DNA of 53,356 nucleotides from an uncultured Ruminococcus sp. (GCA_902787825.1 CADAHS010000013.1:1-53356), one strand, 5' to 3'; counted from the stretch's first letter, positions 27,450 through 37,020 are shown. Numbers and translations: made by a program. The notes: a model not told the origin generated them from the letters alone.

Positions 27450-30399
27450 TTTTGCTTTCCTCCTTTTCTTCAAGAGCAGCTGCCAGAGAACGCAGACGTA
27501 TCTTTGCTGCGCCGAGATTTGTTATCTCGTCTATTTTGAGCTGCGTGTAAAGCTTGCCCTTTTCTTCAAGAATAGCTCTTACCTCGTCTGTGGTGACAGC
27601 GTCAATGCCGCAGCCGAAGGAAACCAGCTGTACAAGCTGCATATCTTCGTTTTCACAGACATACTCCGCAGCTCTGTAAAGGCGTGAATGATATGTCCAC
27701 TGGTTCAGAACATCTACCGACGGAGTATCAACAAGCCCCGAAACACTGTCCTCTGTAACGACCGCAAAGCCAAGCGAAGCAATGAGCTTGTGAATACCGT
27801 GGTTTATCTCCGGGTCGATATGGTAAGGTCTGCCTGCCACAACGATTATCTTCTGACCCTTGCTGCGTGCATCTGCGATTATCTCACGAGCTTTTTTCTC
27901 GATGTTCCTTCTGTATCTGAGCTGTGCCGTGTACGCCTTATTCAGTACACCAAGCACCTGCTTTTCGGTTATGTGATACCTTGCAAGGCACTTTGCTACA
28001 ACGTGTGCAACGTGTTTTTTCATATTGATGTCAAGATACGGAGCGATGAAATTCCTGCTTGTCAGCTTGTCGTTGTTTGCTTTCAGAAGCTCGGGGTAGT
28101 ATGCAACGACAGGGCAGTTGTAGTGATTGTCCGAGCCGCCCTCGTCGATATTGTAGCTCATGCATGGGTAGAAGATAAAGTCAACTCCCTTGTCAAGCAG
28201 GCTCTCGATATGTCCGTGGCAGAGCTTTGCAGGGTAGCATACTGTGTCTGAAGCGATAGTCTGCTGTCCCTTGTAGTAGGTATCTCTTGTTGATTCCTCC
28301 GACAGCACGACCTCAAAGCCAAGCTCTGTGAACAATGTGTGGAAATATGGCATAAGGTCGTAGAAGGAAAGCGCAAGCGGGAAGCCGACCCTTGCCTTTG
28401 GCTTACCCTTTGGTTTGGTAAGCTCATAGTCCCTGATGAGCTTATACTTATATTCGATCATATTTTCCGCACGGTCGGTGACTTTTATTCCTGCACCCTT
28501 TTCGCAGCGGTTGCCCGAAACAAAGCGGTGACCATCGTTGAATTTGATTATCGTCAGATTGCAGTGTGCGCCGCAGCCCCTGCACTGTACAGCGGTAGAG
28601 TTGTAAGCAAATTCTCTGAGCTGTTCAAGCGTGAGTATCTTTGAGGTGCATTTCTGGTTCCTCGTTTTTTCCATTGCGAACAAAGCGCAGCCGAAAGCTC
28701 CCATAAGTCCTGCGATCGCAGGTCTGATAACATTTCTGCCAAGCTCTTTTTCAAACGAACGCAGCACAGCGTCGTTGAGGAAAGTTCCTCCCTGAACAAC
28801 TATGTTCTTTCCAAGCTCCTCGATAGTTTTTGCTCTGATAACCTTGTAAACAGCATTTTTGATGATAGATGACGAAAGACCGGCGGAGATATCCTCAACA
28901 GTCGCACCGTCCTTCTGTGCCTGCTTTACAGATGAGTTCATAAATACCGTGCAGCGTGAACCAAGCTCAACAGGGGCTTTTGCGAAAAGACCCAGCCTTG
29001 CGAACTCAGCAATGTCATAGCCCATAGCCTGTGCAAAGGTCTGTATAAAAGAGCCGCAGCCCGATGAGCAGGCTTCGTTGAGCATGATGCTGTCAATAGC
29101 GTTGTTTTTTATCTTAAAGCACTTGATATCCTGTCCGCCGATGTCGATGATGAAATCAACGCTGGGACAGAAGTACGCCGCAGCCTTGTAGTGAGCCACA
29201 GTTTCAACTATGCCGAAGTCAACGCCCAGACCCGCACGGATAAGATCCTCGCCGTAGCCTGTTACAGCGGAAGCCTTGATGTTGAGCTTGTCAGTTGAAA
29301 GATTATAGATCTCCTCAAGCTTTGCCGCAATAATGTCAAGCGGCTGACCCTTGTTGGAGCAGTAGTGCTGATAAAGCAGCTTTCCGTCTGGTGTGATAAG
29401 CACCAGTTTTGTCGTGGTCGAGCCTGCGTCGATGCCGAGGTAAGCGTCACCCTCATATGTGCGTATATCCTCGTATTTAAGGTCAGACTGCCTGTGTCGG
29501 TCAACAAAAGCAGCGTAGTCCTCTCTTGTTTCAAACAGCGGGTCGCCGGTGGTGATGTTATCGGTGGTCTTAGCGTTAGCGATCCGGTCAAGTGTTTCAT
29601 TGATGGTCGCAGCTTCAGCAAGCGTGTGAGCGTGCAGTGCCGCACCGTAAGCCACATAGCAGCTTGATTTTTCGGGCAGTACCGCATGGTCGTCATCAAG
29701 CGAGAGCGTGGTCTTGAACGCCTTTCTCAGCGCACTGAGATATGTAAGCGGTCCGCCGAGGAAAAGCACCTTGCCCTCTATCTTTCTTCCCTGAGCAAGG
29801 CCCGAGACCGTCTGGTCAACGACCGCCTGGAAGATCGATGCGGAGATGTCCTCTTTTTTCGCACCCTGATTGAGCAGCGGCTGAATGTCTGATTTAGCGA
29901 AAACACCGCAGCGTGAAGCGATAGGGTAGGTCTTTGTGCTTTGCAGCGCAAGCTCGTTCATTTCGTCGGGCGTAATGTCCAGAAGGCTTGCCATCTGGTC
30001 GATGAAAGCGCCCGTACCGCCTGCGCATGAGCCGTTCATACGCTGTTCCACACCGCCTGTGAGGAAGATTATCTTAGCGTCCTCACCGCCAAGCTCAACC
30101 ACAACGTCAGCATCGGGATAGGTCTTGTTTACCGCAACGAAAGCCGAGTAGACCTCCTGAACGAAAGCGATGTCGCTTGCCTGAGCGATTCCAAGCCCTG
30201 CCGAGCCTGTGATAGCGATGCGGAACTTGTCGCCGGGGTAAAGATCACGAATGATCCTCAGCTGCTGAGCGACCGTTTCACGCACTCTTGAAAAGTGCCT
30301 TTCGTATTTGTCGTAGACGAAATTGCCGTCATCATCAACGATGACCGTCTTGACGGTGGTCGAGCCTACGTCTATACCTAAGTCGTAAATTCTATACAT
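27439..30399 (-). CDS. Tandem BadF/BcrA-type activase with DUF2229-like C-terminal part
   Basis: The 986-aa protein has two ASKHA ATPase domains: residues 1 to about 280 (DLGIDVGSTTVKT, GGEDAKII, Cys125 in GSCAGGTG, Cys164 in SRCGVF) and about 320-590 (YLGIDAGSTTTKL, DIGGQDIKCF, CSSGCG, SRCTVF). Each keeps the two Cys that bind the activator [4Fe-4S] cluster. Then come CRGCGAHC and a dehydratase-like domain. In the family these are ATP-driven electron donors to difficult reductions. Many relatives are about 1400 aa in one chain; here the last part is the separate gene 26181-27449. The SD is bridged to the ATG by a hairpin. Confidence 0.85.
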   Translation of the reverse strand: MYRIYDLGIDVGSTTVKTVIVDDDGNFVYDKYERHFSRVRETVAQQLRIIRDLYPGDKFRIAITGSAGLGIAQASDIAFVQEVYSAFVAVNKTYPDADVVVELGGEDAKIIFLTGGVEQRMNGSCAGGTGAFIDQMASLLDITPDEMNELALQSTKTYPIASRCGVFAKSDIQPLLNQGAKKEDISASIFQAVVDQTVSGLAQGRKIEGKVLFLGGPLTYLSALRKAFKTTLSLDDDHAVLPEKSSCYVAYGAALHAHTLAEAATINETLDRIANAKTTDNITTGDPLFETREDYAAFVDRHRQSDLKYEDIRTYEGDAYLGIDAGSTTTKLVLITPDGKLLYQHYCSNKGQPLDIIAAKLEEIYNLSTDKLNIKASAVTGYGEDLIRAGLGVDFGIVETVAHYKAAAYFCPSVDFIIDIGGQDIKCFKIKNNAIDSIMLNEACSSGCGSFIQTFAQAMGYDIAEFARLGLFAKAPVELGSRCTVFMNSSVKQAQKDGATVEDISAGLSSSIIKNAVYKVIRAKTIEELGKNIVVQGGTFLNDAVLRSFEKELGRNVIRPAIAGLMGAFGCALFAMEKTRNQKCTSKILTLEQLREFAYNSTAVQCRGCGAHCNLTIIKFNDGHRFVSGNRCEKGAGIKVTDRAENMIEYKYKLIRDYELTKPKGKPKARVGFPLALSFYDLMPYFHTLFTELGFEVVLSEESTRDTYYKGQQTIASDTVCYPAKLCHGHIESLLDKGVDFIFYPCMSYNIDEGGSDNHYNCPVVAYYPELLKANNDKLTSRNFIAPYLDINMKKHVAHVVAKCLARYHITEKQVLGVLNKAYTAQLRYRRNIEKKAREIIADARSKGQKIIVVAGRPYHIDPEINHGIHKLIASLGFAVVTEDSVSGLVDTPSVDVLNQWTYHSRLYRAAEYVCENEDMQLVQLVSFGCGIDAVTTDEVRAILEEKGKLYTQLKIDEITNLGAAKIRLRSLAAALEEKEESKNAG

Positions 30400-30431
30400 A
30401 CTTTTTCCCCGAAAAACCGGGGCACTCCTTT
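30400..30431 (-). promoter_or_regulatory. Hairpin-bridged ribosome-binding site of the activase gene
   Basis: Read on the minus strand: AAAGGAGTG, then the 5-bp hairpin CCCCG-GTTTTT-CGGGG (30422-30407), then 7 nt and ATG (30399). The SD is about 24 nt away unfolded and about 9 nt with the hairpin closed. Confidence 0.55.
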
Positions 30432-30464
30432 CCCTGTTACAGTCAAGTGAACATATACATTAAT

Positions 30465-30493
30465 AGTATAGCATATTTGCTGCAAAAATACAA
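30465..30493 (-). promoter_or_regulatory. Promoter of the activase operon
   Basis: On the minus strand: TTGTAT (30493-30488), a 17-nt spacer, TATACT (30470-30465). Confidence 0.7.
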
Positions 30494-30557
30494 GTGTTTT
30501 TTAGAGGTAAGATATAGGAGGTTTCAAGAGGTAAGAGATCTGACGGCAAATTTGCTA

Positions 30558-30586
30558 TTGCAAAAAACGGGGCGGTGTGGTATAAT
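30558..30586 (+). promoter_or_regulatory. Promoter of the Thr-rich lipoprotein gene
   Basis: TTGCAA, a 17-nt spacer and TATAAT (30581-30586), 37 nt before the ATG. Part of a GAGGTAAGAGA repeat sequence lies just upstream (30528-30538). Confidence 0.7.
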
Positions 30587-30622
30587 GACGAAAGAAAAAT
30601 ACACAGGAATCGGGGCGGTTTC

Positions 30623-31405
30623 ATGAAAAAAAGAATTTTAGCGGCAATACTGTCAATGGCACTTGCGGCGGCGTGTATGACCGCCTGCGGTGAGGACAAC
30701 AAGCAGGAAAAAGACAAAGCGGAAACGACCACGACCACCACAACAAAGGAGAATACAACAGCACACGAAGTCATTGTACCAACTGATCCTGGACAAACGA
30801 CTACCGAAGGCTATTGGCACACGGAGTCCACGACAACAACCACCACGACCTCAAAGACCACAACGACCTCGGGCAATGCAGCGACCGTGAGCTCAAAGAA
30901 GAATACAACAGCACACGAAGTCATTGTACCACCTGGACCCAAAGAAAAGCCCAACGAAAACGGCTATTGGCACACGGAGTCCACCACCAAAGCCACCACA
31001 AAGGCGACGACTACCACAACCAAAGCGACAACCAAGAAAACCACCACAGCGGCAAATAAAAAGATAACAGCGGCAGACCTCAAAGCCGCCGCCGAAGCAG
31101 AGCTGGTAAAAATCCAGAGCGTTGCCAAAAAATATGGTTGGACTATAATAAAACATGAAGTAATACGCAACACGAACACGCAATATGGCATCTTTCTCCG
31201 TTTTCATATACCAGTAGACTCTTACGGAGAGAAAGATACGAAAGCGTCAGGCACTATCAAAGCAGAATTGCGAAATGGGACTATCAAAGTCTTTTGGGCC
31301 GAACGGGGCCTCAACGGTGGCGGAGACAACTATGACGACTGCAGTGATTATATGCCCATCGAAAACATAATCATCGGTTTGCAAGAATACGGCATACCAC
31401 AGTAA
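30623..31405 (+). CDS. Thr-rich lipoprotein with duplicated linker
   Basis: The 260-aa protein starts at ATG 30623. Lipoprotein signal 1-21 (MTAC, Cys22). Residues about 35-150 are a Thr/Lys-rich linker containing two copies of [10 protein letters not shown]...GYWHTEST, encoded by DNA copies about 150 bp apart (30751-30830 and 30901-30982). The C-terminal globular domain of about 105 aa ([17 protein letters not shown]...) is not recognised. The linker suggests a surface protein held away from the membrane. The DNA is rich in ACC/ACA runs, so copy number may vary. Confidence 0.75.
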   Translation: MKKRILAAILSMALAAACMTACGEDNKQEKDKAETTTTTTTKENTTAHEVIVPTDPGQTTTEGYWHTESTTTTTTTSKTTTTSGNAATVSSKKNTTAHEVIVPPGPKEKPNENGYWHTESTTKATTKATTTTTKATTKKTTTAANKKITAADLKAAAEAELVKIQSVAKKYGWTIIKHEVIRNTNTQYGIFLRFHIPVDSYGEKDTKASGTIKAELRNGTIKVFWAERGLNGGGDNYDDCSDYMPIENIIIGLQEYGIPQ

Positions 31406-31425
31406 ACAACATTTTCAATACAAAA

Positions 31426-31463
31426 AAGAGGTAAGAGAACCAACTCTCTTACCTCTTGTTTTT
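31426..31463 (+). terminator. Terminator made of a GAGGTAAGAGA palindrome
   Basis: The perfect 13-bp arms AAGAGGTAAGAGA/TCTCTTACCTCTT with loop ACCAAC are followed by GTTTTT. The arm sequence is that of the short palindromic repeat family found elsewhere in the window. Confidence 0.88.
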
Positions 31464-31471
31464 GAAAGCCC

Positions 31472-31500
31472 TTGCAAATCCCACGCTTTTGTGTTATACT
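31472..31500 (+). promoter_or_regulatory. Promoter of fhs
   Basis: TTGCAA, a 17-nt spacer and TATACT, 38 nt before the fhs ATG. Confidence 0.75.
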
Positions 31501-31538
31501 TTATACGTTGGAATTTTCACCGAAAGGATATGATTGAA

Positions 31539-33209
31539 ATGCTGTCAGATATCGAGATCGCAAAGCAGGCGAAAATGCTCAAAATAGGCGAGATCGCCGC
31601 TAACCTCGGAATAAGCGAGGAGGACTTTGAGCCCTATGGTCACTATAAGGCAAAGCTCTCCGAGAGCCTTTACGAAAAAACAAAGGACAAGCCCGACGGC
31701 AAGCTGATACTTGTCACCGCTATCAACCCTACCCCTGCGGGCGAGGGAAAAACGACTATCTCCGTTGGTCTTGCAGAGTCTATGGCGAAGATAGGCAAAA
31801 AGGCTATCCTTGCACTGCGTGAGCCATCGCTGGGTCCTGTGTTCGGCATCAAGGGCGGTGCCGCAGGCGGCGGATATGCACAGGTAGTGCCTATGGAGGA
31901 CATCAACCTCCACTTCACAGGCGATATGCACGCTATCACCGCAGCCAACAACCTGCTTTGTGCGTTGATAGACAACTCCATTCACCAGGGTAACCCGCTT
32001 CGCCTTGATGAAAGACGTATACTTTTTAAAAGATGTATGGATATGAACGACCGTGCCCTGCGTGAGGTCATCGTCGGACTTGGCGGAAAGATAAACGGCT
32101 TCCCCAGACAGGACGGCTTCCAGATAACCGTTGCCTCCGAGATAATGGCTATCCTTTGCCTTGCAAGCGACCTTGACGACCTCAAAAAGCGTCTTGAAAG
32201 CATACTCGTAGGCTACGACCTCGACGGAAAGGCTGTCTACGCAAAGCAGCTCGGCGGCTGCGGCGCTATGGTCGCTCTGCTCAAAGATGCGCTCAAGCCA
32301 AACCTCGTTCAGACGCTTGAAAACACCCCTGCGATAATGCACGGCGGACCTTTTGCAAATATCGCACACGGCTGCAACTCGGTAAGAGCAACAAAGCTGT
32401 GCCTTAAACTTGCAGACTACACCATCACCGAGGCAGGCTTTGGCTCTGACCTTGGCGCAGAGAAGTTCTTTGACATCAAGTGCCGCTTTGCGGGGCTCAA
32501 GCCAAGCTGTGTTGTGCTCGTTGCAACTATCCGTGCGCTCAAATATAACGGCGGTGTGCCAAAGACCGAGCTTACAAACGAGAACGTCGAGGCTCTGAAA
32601 AAAGGCGTTGTGAACCTGAAAACGCATATCGAGAATATGCATAAGTTCGGTGTGCCCGTTGTTGTGGCTATCAACCGCTTCCATACCGATACAGATGCCG
32701 AGATCGAGGTCATCAAGCAGACCTGCGATGAAATGGGCGTGCAGTATTCGCTTGCTGAGATATTTGCAAAGGGCGGAGAAGGCGGAAAGGATCTTGCGCA
32801 GAAGGTCTGCGATACAATCGACAGCAAGCCGTCAGACTATAAGCCGCTGTATGATGAAAAGCTCCCTATCAAGGAAAAGCTGAATATTCTTGCGACTGAG
32901 ATCTACCGTGCAGACGGCGTTGTTTATACCTCGCAGGCAGAAAAGGCTATCAAGGAGATAACTGATCTTGGCTTTGGCGGAATACCCGTTTGCGTGGCAA
33001 AGACGCAGTATTCGCTGTCTGATGACCCGGCAAAGCTTGGCAAGCCTGAGAACTTTGAGATAACCGTGCGTGATGTAAGGCTTTCAGCCGGCGCAGGCTT
33101 TGTGGTAGCATATACCGGTGATATCATGACTATGCCCGGCCTGCCGAAGCACCCGGCAGCATTTGATATCGACTGCGACAATAAGGGAAATATCTACGGA
33201 CTGTTTTGA
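31539..33209 (+). CDS. fhs: Formate-tetrahydrofolate ligase
   Basis: The 556-aa enzyme makes 10-formyl-THF from formate, THF and ATP. Start ATG 31539 gives the family length and follows AAAGGA by 10 nt. The ATP loop TPAGEGKTT is at residues 65-73, and [20 protein letters not shown] follows at about 95-115. It is monocistronic, with its own promoter and a hairpin element behind it. With metF (41241) it supplies one-carbon units; folD is not in the window. Confidence 0.97.
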   Translation: MLSDIEIAKQAKMLKIGEIAANLGISEEDFEPYGHYKAKLSESLYEKTKDKPDGKLILVTAINPTPAGEGKTTISVGLAESMAKIGKKAILALREPSLGPVFGIKGGAAGGGYAQVVPMEDINLHFTGDMHAITAANNLLCALIDNSIHQGNPLRLDERRILFKRCMDMNDRALREVIVGLGGKINGFPRQDGFQITVASEIMAILCLASDLDDLKKRLESILVGYDLDGKAVYAKQLGGCGAMVALLKDALKPNLVQTLENTPAIMHGGPFANIAHGCNSVRATKLCLKLADYTITEAGFGSDLGAEKFFDIKCRFAGLKPSCVVLVATIRALKYNGGVPKTELTNENVEALKKGVVNLKTHIENMHKFGVPVVVAINRFHTDTDAEIEVIKQTCDEMGVQYSLAEIFAKGGEGGKDLAQKVCDTIDSKPSDYKPLYDEKLPIKEKLNILATEIYRADGVVYTSQAEKAIKEITDLGFGGIPVCVAKTQYSLSDDPAKLGKPENFEITVRDVRLSAGAGFVVAYTGDIMTMPGLPKHPAAFDIDCDNKGNIYGLF

Positions 33210-33212
33210 TAG

Positions 33213-33403
33213 GTTATTGGGGGAAAACTCTTTTGAAGGAAGCCAAAAATGGCTTCGCAAGCGACCGTAAGGTCGCTTATACCCATTTCAGAAACCTCTT
33301 GATTTGAGCATATGGGGATAACCCCCATATGCTCAAATCATACTGAAAGCTCTGAAGAGAGACTGGGAGAAATCTTTTTTCCAGAAAAACTGCCCGCAAC
33401 AAC
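33213..33403 (+). repeat. Mosaic hairpin element, copy b
   Basis: It starts TTATTGGGGGAAAACTCTTTT. Two hairpins follow (AAGCCA/TGGCTT; GCGACC/GGTCGC), then TTTCAGAAACCT and a perfect 18-bp core palindrome (33300-33317/33323-33340, loop ATAAC). The end is CTGAAAGCTCTGAAGAGAG and a T-rich stretch. It is placed right after fhs and probably terminates it. Confidence 0.75.
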
Positions 33404-33440
33404 TTATCACAGCAGCCATATATTCCCCGTGCCTGCGTTG

Positions 33441-33469
33441 TTGACAAACCCTCGTATGAGTGGTATATT
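33441..33469 (+). promoter_or_regulatory. Promoter of the DUF3810-tsaE-tsaB-rpiB operon
   Basis: TTGACA, a 17-nt spacer and TATATT, 42 nt before the ATG at 33511. Confidence 0.8.
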
Positions 33470-33510
33470 TATTAGTGTATTATATTTTCAGAACTTGTTG
33501 GAGAGAGCCT

Positions 33511-34731
33511 ATGCAGACACTGACAGAGCAGACCTCACCTTCGCAGAAAAAAACTGCCGAACAAAACGAGGTGTCCCCAAAGGCAGAGCAAGCCGGGACT
33601 GAAATAAAGAAAAAACGAAAGTTTCCCCTGAGCATACAGCTTTGTGTCGCTTTGGGTCTGATTCTGTGTGCAGTGGCGCTTGAAGTGCTCGCACTCAACA
33701 GCACAGCGTTTGCCGATTGGTACAGAACGAACATTTTTCCGATGTGGGTGTATATCTATGGGCATATCACCTCACTGTTCCCGTTCTCGGTCGGTGAGAT
33801 ACTTATAATGATCGCAGTGTTTGGCATACCTGTCTCGCTGATAGCAATGACAGTGCTGCTCATAATCAAAAAGGGCAGACGTAAAAAAGTCGGCAGGGTC
33901 TTTGGGTATATCTACTTGTGGATAGTGACGTTCGTGGTCGTTGTTCAGGTCAACAACTGCTTCATACTTTACCGTACCTCAAGCTTTGCAAAAATAAACG
34001 ATATTCCTGTGAACGAGCATACCGATAAACAGCTTGAGGAGCTTTGTGACGCTATCGTGGAAAAGCTCAATATCGCTGCCAAAAAGGTCGAGCGTGACGA
34101 TGAGGGGCGTATCGTTATGAACTGCGATTATAACGAAACTGCACGAAAAGCGGTGCAGGATCTCAGCAGCGAGTTCAGGAACCTCGATGGCTATTATGTA
34201 AGACCCAAGCCGATAATCTGTTCATTTTTTATGAGCCAGATGGACTTTACCGGCATCTATTTCCCATTTTCAATGGAAGCAAACTACAACAACGATTTTT
34301 ACAAAGCGAAGCTTCCCTGCACAGTCTGCCACGAGCTTGCGCATACAAAAGGATACATACAGGAGGACGAGGCGAATTTTATTGCCTTTCTTGCCTGCAT
34401 CAGAAGCGATGACCCGTATTATAACTACGCAGGTTATCTCACTGCGCTGACATATGTGCGCAATAAGATATTTGAATATGCCGATGAGGATACAAAGGTC
34501 AGGATAGATTCATCTATCTGTGATGAGGTCTGGGCGGACATCGACGCAAACAGCGAGTACTGGGACAGCGTGAAGAACGCAAAAGATACTGTGTTCAACT
34601 CCGAAACGGTCAGCAAGATATCAGGCGATTTTGTTGAAGCCAATCTCAAAGCCAACGGAGTACCGGACGGAAGAAAGTCATACGGACGAATGGTAGACCT
34701 GATGCTCAATTACTATTTTGACAGAACGTGA
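33511..34731 (+). CDS. DUF3810 membrane protein with HExxH zinc-protease motif
   Basis: The 406-aa protein starts at ATG 33511 with GGAGAG upstream. A charged N-terminus is followed by three membrane helices (about 37-55, 73-110, 125-145). The large domain holds CHELAHTKGYIQEDEANF (HELAH at about 274-278 and the downstream E), the arrangement of a zinc metallopeptidase. Substrate and biological role are unknown. It is the first gene of an operon with tsaE, tsaB and rpiB. Confidence 0.85.
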   Translation: MQTLTEQTSPSQKKTAEQNEVSPKAEQAGTEIKKKRKFPLSIQLCVALGLILCAVALEVLALNSTAFADWYRTNIFPMWVYIYGHITSLFPFSVGEILIMIAVFGIPVSLIAMTVLLIIKKGRRKKVGRVFGYIYLWIVTFVVVVQVNNCFILYRTSSFAKINDIPVNEHTDKQLEELCDAIVEKLNIAAKKVERDDEGRIVMNCDYNETARKAVQDLSSEFRNLDGYYVRPKPIICSFFMSQMDFTGIYFPFSMEANYNNDFYKAKLPCTVCHELAHTKGYIQEDEANFIAFLACIRSDDPYYNYAGYLTALTYVRNKIFEYADEDTKVRIDSSICDEVWADIDANSEYWDSVKNAKDTVFNSETVSKISGDFVEANLKANGVPDGRKSYGRMVDLMLNYYFDRT

Positions 34732-34741
34732 GGGTGACGAT

Positions 34742-35188
34742 TTGACTTATAAATTTACCACAATCTCTCCTGCCCAGACGATAGCTCTGGGGGAGCAGAT
34801 AGGCAAACGTCTCAGCGGCGGCGAGGTGATAGCGTACAGCGGCGGACTTGGCGTGGGAAAGACCACGATAACCCGTGGCATATCCATAGGAATGGGACTT
34901 GGCGACGAGGTCACAAGCCCGACATTTGCCCTGGTCAACGAGTACGCAGGCAGCGAAAGGAGTCTTTGCCACTTTGATATGTACCGTGTGAGCGGTGGAG
35001 AGGATCTTGAAACCACGGGTTTTTATGACTATCTTGACGGCAATAACGTCCTTGCGGTGGAGTGGAGCGAGAACATCGCAGACGAGCTTCCGCCGGATTG
35101 CATACGCATAAATATAGAGCGTGTTGACGATGAAACACGCATCATCACACTGGATGGAGATGAAAGATTTGCGGATATTGGGGATTGA
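34742..35188 (+). CDS. tsaE: tRNA t6A biosynthesis ATPase TsaE
   Basis: The protein has 148 aa from TTG 34742, which follows AGGGTGA. A TTG at 34718, overlapping the previous gene, is the alternative. Walker A GGLGVGKTT and TSPTFALVNEY are present. With TsaB, TsaC and TsaD it makes N6-threonylcarbamoyladenosine at tRNA position 37. It overlaps tsaB by 29 nt. Confidence 0.95.
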   Translation: MTYKFTTISPAQTIALGEQIGKRLSGGEVIAYSGGLGVGKTTITRGISIGMGLGDEVTSPTFALVNEYAGSERSLCHFDMYRVSGGEDLETTGFYDYLDGNNVLAVEWSENIADELPPDCIRINIERVDDETRIITLDGDERFADIGD

Positions 35189-35876
35189 CACCAGCGGAAA
35201 GGTCGCATCTGTGGCGTTGTCAGACGGTGAGAAGATACTCTGGGAAAAGTCGGTATATACAAAGCTGACCCATTCTCAGGTGATACTGCCGATGGTTGAG
35301 CAGGCGCTTTGTGAAAGCGGATATGAACTTTCTGACCTTGACTGCGTTGCGGTCTCTGCCGGACCGGGTTCGTATACGGGACTGAGGATAGGCATAGGTG
35401 CTGTAAAAGGAATGTGCCGTGGCTGCGAGGGCTTGAAATGCGCAGGCGTTTCAACGCTTGCAAGCCTTGCCTATAACTGTCTTGGGTTTTGCGGAAGGAT
35501 AATCAGCGTTATGAGAGCAAGACCCGATATTTCGTATGTTGCAGAGTTTGACAGCAACACAAAGACTATCACCAGAGTCTCTGACGACAGGGTCGCAGGT
35601 GATGCTGATGTGTTTGAAAACTACGATACAGCTTCACCGATAATGCTCGTCGGCAACAATGCTTTGCATATAAAACAGAGTTTTTTCAAGGATAACGAAA
35701 ATGTTGTAACTGCGAATGCGGCTTGCCTGCTGCAAAGGGCAGCATCGCTATGTCTTGCAGCGGCAGATGATGAGGGGCTTGTCACAACGGCAGACGCTCT
35801 GGAGGTCTCGTATCTTCAGGCGACAAAGGCTGAAAAGGACAAGGCACATTCAGATAAACAGGAGGAAGTAAAATGA
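35160..35876 (+). CDS. tsaB: tRNA t6A biosynthesis protein TsaB
   Basis: The 238-aa ASKHA-fold partner of TsaD has ILGIDTSGKVASVAL at the start and SAGPGSYTGLRIGIGAVKG at about residues 69-87. The start ATG 35160 lies inside tsaE; 35154 is an equivalent alternative. Its stop overlaps the rpiB start (ATGA). tsaD is not in the window. Confidence 0.95.
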   Translation: MKDLRILGIDTSGKVASVALSDGEKILWEKSVYTKLTHSQVILPMVEQALCESGYELSDLDCVAVSAGPGSYTGLRIGIGAVKGMCRGCEGLKCAGVSTLASLAYNCLGFCGRIISVMRARPDISYVAEFDSNTKTITRVSDDRVAGDADVFENYDTASPIMLVGNNALHIKQSFFKDNENVVTANAACLLQRAASLCLAAADDEGLVTTADALEVSYLQATKAEKDKAHSDKQEEVK

Positions 35877-36316
35877 AGATAGCTATTGGTAACGACCATG
35901 CAGCGCCTGAGTTGAAAAATGCAGTAAAAGCACATCTGGAGCAAAGGGGCTTTGAGGTGGTCGATGTTGGCTGTGCAGCCGGCGAAAGGTGTGACTACCC
36001 CGATAAGGCAGTCGAGGTCTGCGACAAGGTGGTAAGCGGCGAGTGCGGACTTGGTATCCTTATTTGCGGAACAGGACTGGGAATGTCATATGCCGCCAAT
36101 AAGGTCAAAGGCATCAGGGCTGCCTGCTGCTCGGACTATTTCTCCGCAAGGCTTTCCCGTGAGCATAATAACGCAAACGTGCTCTGCTTCGGCGCAAGGG
36201 TAGTCGGCGAGGGTACCGCCATAGATCTTGTGGATATTTTTATAGATACTCCGTTCTCAGGCGACGAACGACACCAGCGCAGACTTGATAAAATAACAGC
36301 TATCGAGCAGAGATAG
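35873..36316 (+). CDS. rpiB: Ribose-5-phosphate isomerase B
   Basis: The 147-aa enzyme interconverts ribose 5-phosphate and ribulose 5-phosphate. It shows IGNDHAAPELKNAVKAHLE, the catalytic Cys in ILICGTGLGMSYAANKV (about 63-79) and the SREHNNANVLCFGARV signature. SD GGAGG, four-base overlap with tsaB. Confidence 0.96.
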   Translation: MKIAIGNDHAAPELKNAVKAHLEQRGFEVVDVGCAAGERCDYPDKAVEVCDKVVSGECGLGILICGTGLGMSYAANKVKGIRAACCSDYFSARLSREHNNANVLCFGARVVGEGTAIDLVDIFIDTPFSGDERHQRRLDKITAIEQR

Positions 36317-36319
36317 CTT

Positions 36320-36563
36320 TGTTGGGCAGCTGGGGGAAACCCTTTTGGAGAGAGGGTAAGTAACACGTGGTAACGGTTACTCCGTTATCCCCCGAGAATA
36401 TCCTTTGGATATTCTCGCAAGCGACCGCAGGTCGCTTTACCCCTATTCCTAAACCTTTTAATGAAAATCAGGGATATAGGGTCATAACCCTATATCCCTG
36501 ATTTTGACTGAGAGTTCAGGAGGAGAGTTTGAGAGACAGCACTTCCAAGAGAGTCCCACAACA
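36320..36563 (+). repeat. Mosaic hairpin element, copy c
   Basis: It starts TTGTTGGGCAGCTGGGGGAAA. Hairpins AGAATATCC/GGATATTCT and GCGACC/GGTCGC are joined by CGCAA, as in copy b. Then come AAACCTTTTAATG and a perfect 19-bp palindrome (36464-36482/36487-36505), followed by ACTGAGAGTTCAGGAGGAGAG and an end CCCACAACA that mirrors the start. It lies between convergent genes and probably terminates rpiB. Confidence 0.75.
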
Positions 36564-36629
36564 GTATTCCAATAGAATATCCTCAGATGTTCAGCAGCGT
36601 TACCGCTGTTGACAGTGTCATATCATCAA

Positions 36630-36654
36630 AAAGTCCGGGTTTTCCCCGGACTTT
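36630..36654 (-). terminator. Terminator of the minus-strand hydrolase operon
   Basis: AAAGTCCGGG/CCCGGACTTT is a 10-bp stem. Read on the minus strand it is followed by TTGATG. It lies 6 nt past the stop of the gene 36661-37020. Confidence 0.8.
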
Positions 36655-36660
36655 CTTTAT

Positions 36661-37020
36661 CTATCGTTTGAATTTTGCAAACAGGAACACACCTGCAATA
36701 ACTATCACAAATATCCACACAAAAGCGATTATGACTTTCTTTATGATAACGAAGATCAGCCACAGTACCAACAGTATGACGATCATGACCAGCATACCAA
36801 TGAGTTTTGCACCAAACGGTGTCGAAAGTGCAGACCTCCGCTTGGTGACGGTGATGACCTCACCATCTTCAACTGTTATCCATACGCTGTCCCCGACGCT
36901 GACCTTTATTCCCGAGGGTCTGAGCGAGGATATCTGTACGAATCCGTTCCTGTCGGAATACTCATATGTCACAGTGTTCCCACTTATGCTGATGATCTTT
37001 GCACGGTAAGTTTCTTTCAT
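36661..37020 (-). CDS. Small membrane protein with N-terminal beta-rich domain
   Basis: This 119-aa protein has a beta-rich, SH3/OB-like stretch at residues 1-62 (YRAKIISISGNTVTYEYSD..., VSVGDSVWITVEDGEVITV) and two hydrophobic helices at about 72-112. The layout resembles inverted NfeD-type proteins, but no family is assigned. The start lies 9 nt after the hydrolase gene, so the two form an operon. Confidence 0.75.
   Translation of the reverse strand: MKETYRAKIISISGNTVTYEYSDRNGFVQISSLRPSGIKVSVGDSVWITVEDGEVITVTKRRSALSTPFGAKLIGMLVMIVILLVLWLIFVIIKKVIIAFVWIFVIVIAGVFLFAKFKR

Noticed and set aside
31545-32684. 379-aa minus-strand ORF
   Set aside because: It is antisense to fhs, which is a certain gene over its full length.
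33213-33403. Insertion sequence remnant
   Set aside because: There is no transposase fragment and no clear target duplication; it fits the hairpin element family better.
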